Source: Trichobilharzia regenti (lineage: Eukaryota > Platyhelminthes > Trematoda > Strigeidida > Schistosomatidae). Taken from it: a stretch of DNA of 64,000 bases. Positions 1 to 9,161 of this stretch are shown here, in pieces; within the stretch, counting starts at the first letter, position 1, and each line of letters begins with the position of its first letter. The stretch spans positions 42,284,352 to 42,348,351 of the forward strand of contig OX235270.1 in assembly GCA_944472135.2 (NCBI GenBank), read 5' to 3'. The position numbers and the translations under genes were made by a program. Under the pieces are notes generated by a model. That model was not told where the DNA came from. It did not search any database and saw nothing but the letters and a program-made list of their open reading frames with translations.

Positions 1-345
1 AGGTTCTAGTGGGAAGTCGTGACCAGTAAGTAGGGTGTAGCCGGTCGGGTGTGAGGACAAATATTCGCCGAAGACATTGGCTAGCGGTCGTGAATTGGTA
101 GAAGTTAGAGTTTATACACTGACTGGCCATTGGGTTTCTGGGTCTCAGTAAGTGGCTTAATGGTCTACGAGCTATCTCACCTTGTAACCAGAGGGTCCTG
201 GGTTCTAATCCTGGTGGGTGCGCACTGCCGAAGGGTCCCAAACTAGGACGGAGAAAACAGCTGTCCAGTACTCCATTGCTGGTTTTCCAATGGTTCTCTA
301 ACCAATGTCAGCTTATGATGAAATCCTGTAACCAATCAATCAAAT
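1..345 (+). repeat. Sm-alpha-like tRNA-derived SINE, copy 1
   Basis: A non-coding repeat shared with 17540-17850. It has Pol III promoter-like boxes: TGGCTTAATGGTCT (153-166, A box) and GGTTCTAATCC (201-211, B box, one change from the GGTTCGANTCC consensus). Downstream, around 226-266, lies the block GGTCCCAAACTAGGACGG, which resembles stem II and flanking core of the schistosome Sm-alpha hammerhead ribozyme, but the core here is degenerate. The repeat ends in an AATCAATCAAAT tail. The window edge may cut its 5' end. The family is inferred from layout and motif, not from a database match. Confidence 0.6.
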
Positions 346-445
346 CCCTACACACTAATCTTTGAGTTCTAAAAGTAACAAATGTTATAAGGAGTCGGCA
401 AAGAAAAACTAGAAAACAAACATCAAGTCGGTAGAAGTTAACATC

Positions 446-650
446 GTTGTTACCATGATAGCGGGAGTGGTTGTGTGACTTTCTTTTGTATAGACAACTC
501 TGGTTTTTCCAACTGGATGGCTAAAGCTTCAGCAAGACAAAGGACACAAAAGCGTATTGCCTTTGGTAGGTTGTTCTTCACTTTGAAGCAGGAGGCGCTT
601 GTTTTGATGGAATGACCAGTTGTGACAAGATGTTCGACTGTCACACCCAG
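446..650 (-). pseudogene. Penelope-like element endonuclease C-terminus, fragment
   Basis: The 64-residue frame at 450-644 matches the C-terminal end of the larger PLE at 9162-11579: both share an EHLV..H block, a NLPKAI block, an AEALAI block and a EKPEL.(I/V)QKK block. This is the part after the GIY-YIG core, so the catalytic YIG is missing. It is a dead fragment with no promoter or start of its own. It is diverged from the palindrome copy and represents an independent insertion. Sequence between 651 and 776 shows nothing recognisable. Confidence 0.7.
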
Positions 651-780
651 CTACTAGGTCAAAGCTATATATGCTCAGAAGAACTTAGCGCTGTATATGA
701 CACCTTAATTGAAAATAGCTATTCAGAAAAATTTATCAGGAGGCACATGACCAAGAAAGTAGGAAAGAAATATTCTCTAT

Positions 781-1123
781 TGTAACGACAGAAGACAAGG
801 GCCAGGCAACAGATCCTTTACTGGGAAAATCAACAGATATTTATAGATTTTTATGTGCATTATTATTAGCGTTATTTTTAGCGGAGAACCAGCCTTTTAT
901 GATTGCTTGTTTTCTCGCTGAAGGTTATTCTGTCATCTGTTTGTGGCCGTTTCTCAGAAAATCAAATCATCTATCTGTGAACCGTATTTCCACACTTGAA
1001 CTCCGCTGTGATTTTCTCAAAGTTAAGCTTTGTTATTGTTCTCCTCATGACCCTGATTCGGGGATGTGAACATTGACGTAAATTGTTGTCTACAATTTTG
1101 GCTTGCAGACAGCTCTCACCACA
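781..1123. mobile_element. Solo LTR 1 with CTAT target duplication
   Basis: This 343-bp block begins TGTAACGACAG and ends CTCTCACCACA, giving the TG...CA ends of an LTR. It is flanked by CTAT at 777-780 and CTAT at 1124-1127, a perfect 4-bp target duplication. A second copy lies at 1848-2199. No internal coding region adjoins it, so it is a solo LTR left by LTR-LTR recombination. The 4-bp duplication suits gypsy or copia elements. I cannot name the family. Confidence 0.8.
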
Positions 1124-1360
1124 CTATCTGTAAAGCAAGAAGCCTTTATATATATACGCTTGTAGTTCAAGGGTGACGTACAGAATGAAATAATTACTAA
1201 CAAGTTAAGGAAGTTTATTCAGAGAACTCTTAATTCTGGTGAAGTACAAGTCATACTTTTGGCATGACCGGTTGTGATTTCTCAATTGAAAGATGAAGTA
1301 CCTGGACTAACCACCTCTACCAATTCAACTGGACTTGAGGAGCGAGTTCTATTAGCCAGT

Positions 1361-1545
1361 GCGTCGGTGTCACAGTGGTTAGGACTCTCGCCGACCATGC
1401 ACATGGTCCGGGGTTCGATCCCCTACCGACGCACACCTGATATCTATGGTCGGCCTGAGAAATTTGGGCTACCGATATCCACGCTGAAAATTCCATACTT
1501 GTACCAAAAATACGCTGTGGAATCAAGCTGTAATCAAAAATAAAA
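1361..1545 (+). repeat. tRNA-like SINE (family II), copy 1
   Basis: The first 73 nt (1361-1433) read like a tRNA: a 7-bp acceptor stem GCGTCGG/CCGACGC, an A-box-like TGTCACAGTGGTTA and a B box GGTTCGATCCC (1412-1422). A conserved body follows, beginning ACACCTGATATCTATGGTC and ending near AATCAAAAAT. Near-identical copies sit in both palindrome arms at 6080-6265 and 13243-13430. The tRNA-derived head, fixed body and short A-rich tail are SINE features. The D-arm pairs poorly, so I do not call a working tRNA. Confidence 0.7.
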
Positions 1546-1778
1546 AGATAAACTTGATTTTTCGTGCTTCTTCGGGAACACACCTACCAGTGTGGTTAAA
1601 TAAAGGTGTAATGAGAAACATCAACAGCTGAATGTTAGACCACCTGGTTTAAACCGGCCATTGAAGAATCCTTCTGCATTCTCTATCGGGTACCAAATAG
1701 ATTATCAAAAGTATTCAGGTACCGGGAACTCCAAACAGTACAGGCTATTGTGATTCGTCTAAAACAACTACTACTGTT

Positions 1779-1818
<40 letters not shown>

Positions 1819-1847
1819 AAGAACTAGGTCCAGCCAGCTGCTGCTAC
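1546..1847. other. Unrecognised spacer with (TG)n microsatellite
   Basis: No gene or element is recognised. A pure TG dinucleotide tract spans about 1782-1815. Short frames here lack family motifs. Confidence 0.6.
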
Positions 1848-2199
1848 TGTAACGACAGAAGACAAGGGCCAGGCAACAGATCCTTTACTGGGAAAATCAA
1901 CAGATATTTATAGATTTTTATGTGCATTATTATTAGCGTTATTTTTAGCAGAGGAGCAACCTATTCTGATGGGTTGTTTTCTTTCTGAAGCTTATCCTAT
2001 ATTGCTTGTTTCGTTTCTTAGAAAGTCAGGCCATACATCTGCGAATCGTATTTGCACATGTTTAGTCCGCTATGATCGGTCGATCAGTTCCTCAAGTTTA
2101 AGCTTTGTTATGGTTTTTTCTCATGAGCCTGATTCGGGGATGTGAACATTGACGTAGATTGTTGTCTACAATTATGGCTAGTTGACAGCTCTCACCACA
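1848..2199. mobile_element. Solo LTR 2 with CTAC target duplication
   Basis: Same family as 781-1123, with the same TGTAACGACAG start and CACCACA end but several diverged internal stretches. Flanks are CTAC at 1844-1847 and CTAC at 2200-2203. The right flank is followed by more CTA units (to about 2218), so the duplication partly overlaps a short microsatellite and is slightly weaker evidence than in copy 1. The distinct target duplications show that the two LTRs inserted separately and are not a pair around one element. Confidence 0.75.
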
Positions 2200-2218
2200 C
2201 TACTACTACTACTACTAC

Positions 2219-3400
2219 CCTGGTCGGCCTTCAATGAAGATTATAAATTCATGAATTTGTATAGCTATTTTTCCTAATTTGTCTGATATTCAGTGTAGTG
2301 TTATACTGATGCATTGACTTGCTACCAGGGAATAATCTCGTTGACTTAGAATGTGCAGACGATATAGTCCTGCTAGGCGAGGAGGCTGACAAAACAGAGC
2401 AGAGTCTTCTGAACACCTTGAGCTGCAATCTACGAATGTTTGGCATGCGACTCGCTTCGGCCGCCAAATGTAAGATGATGTTACAGGAGTGAACTACACC
2501 GACGCCTAGATTAGAAATAGGGAGTGAAGTGGTAGAGCACGTTGACCGCTTCACTTATTTGGGAAGTACCATCAGCCAGTGCCAACGGGTTGATTTCTGA
2601 CGAAATCTCAGCATGGATACAGAGGGCTCGTTTCGCATATACCAGTTTACGCCGTCTCTGGCGTAGACGTGATATCCATCCGCCTGGCTATCGACCGAAG
2701 GGCGTATGTGCTGCTCATCAGTCCGCTCCATTCTCCTTTATGGCTGTGAGACCTGACCATTGAGAGTGGAAGACATGAAAAGATTAGCTGTCTTTGATCA
2801 TAAGTGCCTGCACTCTATCTCCCGTGTGAAGTGGTATAATAAGGTAAGCACTATTAAAGTTAGGCGTCGAGTTCTATGTAAGCAGGGGAAATCAATCGAC
2901 GAGGCTGTGAAGCTGCATCGACTGAGATGGTTAGGACATGTGTTACGTATGCCTAGTCACCGCCTTCTTCGACGGGCAATGTTAGCTGATACAGGGCCAG
3001 GCTGGAAAAGAGCTAGCGGAGGTCAAACAAAAACATGGCTTCATCAGTCAATGAAATCCACAACAGTTAGTCTAAGCCACGTAGGAAGGTGTAGACTTCC
3101 TGACTGGTTGGGGTCCTCGTGACGGTAAACACCAATGGTTGGAAACAATTGGTGATATGGTTCTAAGTGATCGTTCTCAATGGCTGGCGCAGATGCATCC
3201 ACTCCTTGTGACTTATGATTTCAAATGAAACTGTTTTGTTCTTCGTTATTACTCTTCCTTTGTCTCACACCTCTGTTTACTGTCTCTATTATGCTTTTCT
3301 TGTACTTTCTTCTCTTGCTTTGTGTGCTACAAGGAGGGGGTGTGGCGACTTGAACTGCCGCACATATGTGCAAAGTTCTATGTCGGAAACGGACAAAGAC
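2219..3400 (+). pseudogene. RTE-clade LINE, reverse-transcriptase 3' half
   Basis: Conceptual translation gives the RT palm (DLECADDIVLLGEE, where the YADD box reads CADD), then the FTYLGSTIS block, a LYGCETW block and HRLRWLGHVLRM, in the RTE order also seen at 47416-48453. Stops and frameshifts break it, for example a TGA after the KMMLQE segment; the longest open piece is 2760-3122. After the frame ends near 3120, the 3' untranslated part continues inside the left palindrome arm to about 3400. It is 5'-truncated, as expected of target-primed insertion. Confidence 0.75.
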
Positions 3401-3986
3401 AGATACTGATGCCTATTATCACGCTTACACAGATGCTATTGAACTGTAATCTATTCGTATTATTGATTGACTCGATGTTATTTAAACAACACTAATGTTC
3501 TTAACAACCCTAATTCTTTAATTATTATGGAAGCATATATAACTGTAGAACCTGATGAAGAGCAGGTTATCAAAAAGAATATTCTTTGTTCAGTAATTAG
3601 TTTTTTTGAAAAACAGTGTGGAAAGACACTAACATCCACACCATCTACACTGAATTTTAGACAGCCACTTAATATTACAATCCCGAACAACCAGCGCATT
3701 AAGTTTGTATTTATCATTTCTGGCTTTTAAAGATCGATTTGTGATGGAAACATTACCCTCTGGGTTTATTACGAAAAAAGTGTACATGTCTTCTTTGTTT
3801 TATATAACTGTGGGATAAAAGTTAGCCATCCAGGAAACCGTTCGCATCTAAATATGAACGACAGATTGGAACGCCTGAAAAATGTTTCAGGTTGACACAC
3901 ATCTTGAGTCGGTAAGTCACAGTGAAAACAGGCATGAAAAGGATGGGAATAAAAGTAACGATATGAACATAGTGTGTGTGTGTGTG
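3401..3986. other. Unrecognised segment with an 87-codon frame
   Basis: An open frame at 3467-3730 (+) and its mirror at 15777-16040 (-) differ at several residues (for example D/G, K/T, N/T). I recognise no domain and see no signal peptide or splice context. It may be chance, or decayed repeat sequence. A TG-rich run leads into the SINE that follows. Confidence 0.4.
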
Positions 3987-4260
3987 TCAGTGGCACAGAG
4001 GTGGAATGTTTGCCATTCACGCCACACATGGTCCGGGGTTCGATCCCCGGCCACTGGATGCACTCCCAAACCTTACTTAGCTTGTAATAAGCCCGTTAAA
4101 GAGGGAAGGTTGGGCACGAATGAGGCTAGTAACCCCACTCCGCAAAAATAAACACCACTGCTACCACCGAGACTTCGAAGGTCTGGCTTGAAGCGCTATG
4201 TTCCAGTGGGAACCCAGTAGCCATGGAAAACTGATCAAAAGGACCTTGATGAGGTTGTTA
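3987..4260 (+). repeat. tRNA-like SINE (family III), left-arm copy
   Basis: The head at 3987-4058 (72 nt) has a tRNA-like acceptor pairing TCAGTGG with CCACTGG, an A-box-like TGGCACAGAGGTGG, and a perfect B box GGTTCGATCCC with a CCGGGG/CCCCGG T-stem. The body runs through GCCCGTTAAAGAGGGAAGG and GAGACTTCGAAGG. A related body without a clear head is seen at about 25430-25530. The mirror copy in the right arm differs at several positions inside the head. Confidence 0.6.
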
Positions 4261-4591
4261 TAATTTACGGCATAAATATGCGTTTGTCTCACCATTTCGG
4301 GGTCACACAGACCTTCCGTTTCAGTTATTGCAAAAGGCTTGGTTAGGATTTCGAAGGAACTGAGTCGTTGTTTGGACTTGATTTGGCAATATAGTCGGTA
4401 GGTGGGTGAGTAGGTAGGGGGACATGTAGCTCATGATGCGTGTACGTGAAGATCTATAACCTTACGGTGTGACTTTTCATATTCACTAACTAATTACAAT
4501 ACACACATAGCGCCTCTTCACAGTCCATGGTAGTCAGTAAAACACTAGACGTATTACATAACCTTCACTTAACATCTCCGTATATAAAAAA

Positions 4592-5640
4592 ACGGCACAT
4601 GTCAAGTGATCCACAACGGAAAACTCAGCGAGGCGTTTGGAGTAAACACAGGATTCAGACAAGAGTGCTTATTATCACCCACGATGATATTCCTAATTGT
4701 GGTCGACTGGATTATGCATCACACAGTGGGAAACGAGAAGACATGGATATCCTGGACGGACGTGAATAACCTAGAAGACCTGGATTTCGCGCGTGGATGA
4801 TTTATGTTTGATGTCACACAAAATCGAAGACTTACAAGCGAAAACCGACAAACTGGTCGAAGAAGCAACCGGCGAAGACAGGACTCCAAGTGAATATAGA
4901 CAAGACGGAGGTTAAGAAAATAACCAACCAACAACAACAGCAGCGACATCCAGCGCCAATCACCATCAACGGGAGGGATTTGAAAGAGTTCACTTCATTG
5001 ACCTACTTATCTAGGGGGCATTGTCTCAACTACAGGAGAAATGGACGAGGATGTCAAATCGAGAATCGAATCGGGAAGGCGAGAAACACATTCATCAACC
5101 TGAAATCAATCTGGACATCTTCATCACTCAGCATCAACAACAAAATTCGGTCGGATTTTCAATACAAACGTCAAGTCAGTCAGCTCTTCTATACGGATCA
5201 GAAACTTGGCGAGCGGGTGACAAAGAATATTTCCAACAGCCTGTTGCAGACCTTCATCAACCAACAACTGTCTTCGCTGGTTCCATACTGAAGATCAGAT
5301 GGCCGGACCGGAAAGAATCACCAACAAGAAACTATGGGAAAAAACAAAACAAGAACCAATCGCCAACCAAGAAATATGCAGGAGAAAGTGGAGATGGATC
5401 GGACACTCTCTGAGGAGACCGCTGGGTGACATCGCGCGTCAGGCCCTCGAGTGGAACCCGAAAGGGAAGCGGCGTGTGGGACGTCAGTGCAAGGGTGATA
5501 TGGAGGAGATCGTGTGAAGAGGAGTTGAAACAGTATGGACTAACATGGATGCAGGTGAAAAGCACAGCAGAAGACAGAAGCAAGTGGAGACGTTCAGTTG
5601 AAGCCCTATGTTCCACTAGGAATCCAAGGGAACAATAATA
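4592..5640 (+). pseudogene. RTE-clade LINE (second family), 5'-truncated copy
   Basis: The copy starts abruptly at AACGGCACATGTC inside the RT domain. Readable pieces are the GKLSEAF...LLSPTMIFLIVVDW block, the thumb (LTYL, LYGSETW), and the C-terminal RWIGHSLRRPLGDIARQAL and RGREL-like tail around 5330-5630. The catalytic FADD region reads DLDFARG then stops, because of a few extra bases near 4785-4795. The 3' end carries an (AAT)n tail (5634-5650). Nearly the same sequence occurs at 26340-26539 plus 30526-31380. Several frameshifts make it non-functional. Confidence 0.75.
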
Positions 5641-6079
5641 ATAATAATATAAAAAATATGTATATTTAAGTAATCTCAAGGTTGAACAGTGTTCTGTATA
5701 CAAAACAGTATATATATATATATAATAATAGTAATTATACAAGACCAAAGGTGATTTGTTTGTTTTTTAAGAGTGACATGTATTGTCATCTGAAGTTTGG
5801 CATACACTTTGTTTTATTATCTTAAATTGTGATTCTGGTAAACACACCGACCTTTTTATACTCTGCCAAATCCATGATACAGATATCTGGAAACAATTCT
5901 AAAATTTGGTGGCGGGAATAGGGGAAGAAAAAACAAATAAGCAAACATGATAAATACATCTGTAGAGATGGAGTGAAATATATGTAACAAAAGCATTGTC
6001 TTGAAAAATACGTATAGAATTTAATAATTCGCATTGTTTAAAAAAATTAAAACAATTAGTTGCTGATATAAATTTTTGT
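5641..6079. other. Unrecognised left-arm spacer
   Basis: AT-rich sequence with a short TATATA run near 5711-5727. No element is recognised. It is mirrored at about 13431-13869. Confidence 0.5.
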
Positions 6080-6265
6080 TTTGTTTTGATTACGGCTTGA
6101 TTCCACAGCGTATTTTTTTGGTAGAAGTATGGAATTTTTAGCATGTGATATCGGTAGCCCAAATTTCGCCGGCCGACCATAGATATCAGGTGTGCGTCGG
6201 TGGGGCATCGAACCCCGGACCATGTGCATGGTCGGCGAGAGTCCTAACCACTGTGCCACCGACGC
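6080..6265 (-). repeat. tRNA-like SINE (family II), left-arm copy
   Basis: On the minus strand the head occupies 6265 down to 6193 (73 nt) with acceptor GCGTCGG/CCGACGC and box B GGTTCGATGCC. The body ACACCTGATATCTATGGTC follows, ending in an AAAACAAAACAAAA-type tail near 6075-6090. It is the mirror of 13243-13430 and close to the copy at 1361-1545, which shows that it inserted before the palindrome formed. Confidence 0.7.
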
Positions 6266-6360
6266 GTTGTAAGAATACGGAGATTATCTGAAAAAGGTAT
6301 GTGATGTATTTGCGCTATACATTTCGAAGAATCTGATACCTCACACATTTCCTCGTCAAG

Positions 6361-6363
<3 letters not shown>

Positions 6364-6409
<46 letters not shown>
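6364..6409. repeat. (AT)n microsatellite
   Basis: A pure AT dinucleotide tract, mirrored by a slightly different-length tract at about 13098-13144. Confidence 0.9.
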
Positions 6410-6411
<2 letters not shown>

Positions 6412-6429
6412 AAAAGTTAAATTAAACAA

Positions 6430-6723
6430 AGTTACAAAATAGAATTAAGAATGATTAACACAAAGTTTGGTAATCCAATCAAATGAGGATTACCAAGATA
6501 GGTTAAGAGTAACAACAAACTATTTTTGAATGCGCAAGAGGGGCTTATGCTTATGAATAGCTATAGCCTCAGCGTATTTCAGTAAGCGCCCTTGACCGTT
6601 TTTATATTAGATGACCTTAAAGGCTAAGCTAACATCAATCCTATGGTTCATCTGGATTAGATGTATAGGTATAGGCGAGGTTGGTAGTCTGACACCTACG
6701 TCTATTGATTTTCCACGATTCAT
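6430..6723. other. Unrecognised left-arm segment
   Basis: I recognise nothing here beyond its mirror at 12785-13078. It lies immediately upstream of PLE-like coding and may be decayed PLE sequence. Confidence 0.4.
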
Positions 6724-7165
6724 TTGTCTTTTCTAACCATTTCGGGATATGCTCTTCCACGGTCTATCTACAGAAGGCTCACTTGGACAAGGCAATACCT
6801 TAATTTTCACAGCTTCTGTCCATTAAAGTATAAGAGAGGCTTGGTGAAATGTCTATTTAAGAGGATTCAGCGTATTTGCACGGCTGATGTTATAGACAAA
6901 GAAAACGAAATATTGATGGATACTCTTGTTGAAAACGGATATCCTTTCAAATATTTAAACAGGTGTAGAAGTCAATTACTCTCTAAACCTAAAATCCATA
7001 CCGCCCCTAAGAAAAAGGTTTTCATCAAATATAGAAAGAAGAGAACACGAAGTTCAGCAAAGATATCTTTTCGGCGATTTCATTCTCAAAAGCTGTACAA
7101 TCGAATTTATATAGATTATTTTACATGGATACAATTATTATTTGTTTAATTTCACATAGTAACGA
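6724..7165 (+). pseudogene. PLE second family, RT thumb/linker fragment (left arm)
   Basis: The 141-codon frame 6724-7149 aligns by eye to the PLE RT C-terminus at 10739-11188. Shared steps are SIYRRLTW versus SIHSKPTW, a KR.L...L.HR-type helix, EN..L.DTLVENGYP versus EE.LFLKNILAQSGYP, and an APKK motif. It then diverges, so it is a second PLE family. Only the C-terminal RT part is present. A short third copy of its end lies at 9018-9160 on the minus strand. Confidence 0.65.
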
Positions 7166-7790
7166 AGGTGATAATAATTTTCAACTTGATATGATAGTTT
7201 GAAGGTACGAATATAGATTACAAGGGGCTTAGAGACAAGATTTCATAGGATTAGGAAACCGTTACAACGTATGCAAAAAAAATTAATATTTGATAACTGG
7301 AGAAATAGTTTTAAAGGCGAATCAAAGGTGATAATTATTTTCGACTTGATATGAATTACAAGAGGCTTAGAAACGCAGGGATAGAACGAACTACAGGTGT
7401 GAACAAAATGAGCATGGAAACAAATTGAAATCAAAATTTTTTAACCTGAAATGTTAGTTAGGAGGTATGAATATAGATTACAAGAGGCATAGAAACAAAA
7501 ATTACACAGGATTAGAATATAATTGTAAAATGGTTATTCTAAACGGATTACAAGTGTGATCAGGAGGAGCATGGAAACAAAATTAAAATAACTAGTTTTA
7601 TGACTGAAAAAATAATTTGAGCCTGAAATGAAAGTTAGGACGTGTGAATATAGATTACAAAAGCCTTAGAAACACAAAAACTGCACAGGATCAAGATATA
7701 ATTGTAAAATAGTTATTTCAAACGAATTATAAATGTGAACAGGGAAAAGCATGGTAACAAACTTAAAATAACTGTTTTTATAGCTGAAAA
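7166..7790 (-). repeat. Diverged tandem repeats next to PLE (left arm)
   Basis: This is the mirror of 11720-12345. A unit of roughly 155-180 bp recurs about three times; each carries a GAGCATGG..ACAAA segment and an AATATAGATTACAA segment, heavily diverged. It lies just 3' of the PLE coding region on the minus strand, so it is probably PLE 3' non-coding sequence. Confidence 0.55.
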
Positions 7791-7928
7791 AAAATTAGGT
7801 GGATTAAACGAAGATTGAGGGACTAAGAATCAGACACACAGCGAATGAAAAATGCTCTAAAGGAAAAAGCGAGAACGAAAACAGACGAGGAAGAGAAAAA
7901 AAGACGGAAACAAAGGGAACATACCAAG

Positions 7929-9007
7929 CTAGGTCCATGCTAGTTGTAGAGGTTGGACTAACTTCTTTTGAACACACAGCTCCGGCTTCTCGATGCATAT
8001 TGCGAGGGCTTCTGCAGTACAAAGAAGCCGGAAACATATTGCTTTTGGTAGGTTTCTGTTGACTTTGTAGATCACTTTGAAAGAATCGGTTGAGATTTTG
8101 TGGGAGGTGTTGACCAGATGTTCAATAATGGCACTTCTGATTGAACCTGTGCCTCCTCTTTGCAGCCACGCTGGGTAGTGTTCTCTAACACGTTTTGAGA
8201 GAACGCGCATACAACGACCTATGTACCTAGCTCCGCACGAGCAAGTGAACTGGTATGTGCACATTGAATTGGTCATATGCGAAAGTTTGTCCTTCGTGTT
8301 GTTTCGAAGTATTGGGCGGCTAGAGAATGTCATCTCTTAGTGTTGCTGCAGGGAAGGTCTTCTTTAAAGAGCTGGATATTCTCCTCTTCAGGATATCAGC
8401 TGCCAAGTCTCCCTTGAAATTCAGATTTAGATACAGCGTTTTCTTTGGCGCTGAATCGCATTCTTCTCTTCTAGGTTTAGGTTTCATGTTCTTATCGACA
8501 AAACGTGTCGGGTAGCCACTTTGAGCCAGGATATTTTTGAGGAATAGGAGCTCCTCTTCCATGCAATCGTTGCTGCGGATTTTTCTAACGCGATGGGTTA
8601 GTGCGCTGATGAGGGCTCGTTTTCGGCTCAGAGGTATCCAACTATAGAAGTGCGTTAGCTGGCCATTCCATGTCGGTTTGCTGTGGATGGACCTCTTCAG
8701 GGTTCCATCATCTCTTCTTGTCAATTCCACGTCCAGAAATGGAATCTTTGAATCGTTTTCTAACTCCATTGTGAATTTGATCGAAGGATGGGAATTATTG
8801 AATTCTTGTAAGATGCAGTTGAAGTCCGAGTTATCGTAGCAGACTATAAAGGTATCGTCAACGTACCTTTTCTATAGTATTAATTTGTTTATTGTTGATT
8901 TTAAAACTCCACTCTCCAAACTGGCCATAAAGCAGTCTGCTAAAAGCGGGCCAAGAGGAGATCCCATTGCAATTCCATCTGTCTTTCGGTAGATGTTGCC
9001 GTTAAAA
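7929..9007 (-). pseudogene. Penelope-like element, C-terminal half (left arm)
   Basis: It reads on the minus strand and mirrors 10501-11579. It holds the end of the RT ([16 protein letters not shown], then YVDDTFIV across a frame change), the RT thumb frame 8320-8769, and the endonuclease frame 7929-8333 with CSCGARYIG and a downstream EH. The 5' part of the element is cut off at the inner palindrome break near 9007. The missing part exists only once, in the spacer. Confidence 0.85.
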
Positions 9008-9017
9008 TTATTATCAT

Positions 9018-9160
9018 GTTCGTTACTATGTGATATAAAACAAATAATAATTGTATCCATGTAAAATATTGTATATAAATGCGATTGTACAGCTTTTGAG
9101 AATAAAATCGCCGAAAAGATAGTTTTGCTGAACTTCGTGTTCTCTTCTTTCTAATGTCCA
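9018..9160 (-). pseudogene. Short PLE second-family fragment in palindrome spacer
   Basis: The minus strand repeats the end of the 6724-7165 fragment ([26 protein letters not shown]) with several substitutions. It starts next to the left-arm inner break, which suggests PLE-related sequence was involved in forming the junction. Confidence 0.65.
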
Positions 9161-9161
9161 T

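Larger units (their letters stand above)
3091..9007 (+). repeat. Left arm of giant palindrome
   Basis: This segment is the reverse complement of 10501-16416, with paired coordinates summing to about 19507-19509 along its whole length, so indels total only a base or two apart from a few small ones. Many frames recur exactly on opposite strands, for example 6724-7149 (+) and 12359-12784 (-), or 8320-8769 (-) and 10739-11188 (+). Scattered substitutions exist, so the arms are highly similar but not identical. The outer break falls inside RTE sequence and the inner break inside PLE reverse transcriptase. Confidence 0.95.

Noticed and set aside
1361..1433. Functional tRNA gene
   Set aside because: The D-arm does not pair properly, and the same sequence recurs attached to a fixed SINE body.
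6244..6429. Ile/Tyr-repeat peptide
   Set aside because: It is produced by an (AT)n microsatellite.
8606..8626. CTGATGAG resembling a hammerhead core
   Set aside because: It lies in PLE reverse-transcriptase coding (minus strand) and has no matching stem II followed by GAAA.
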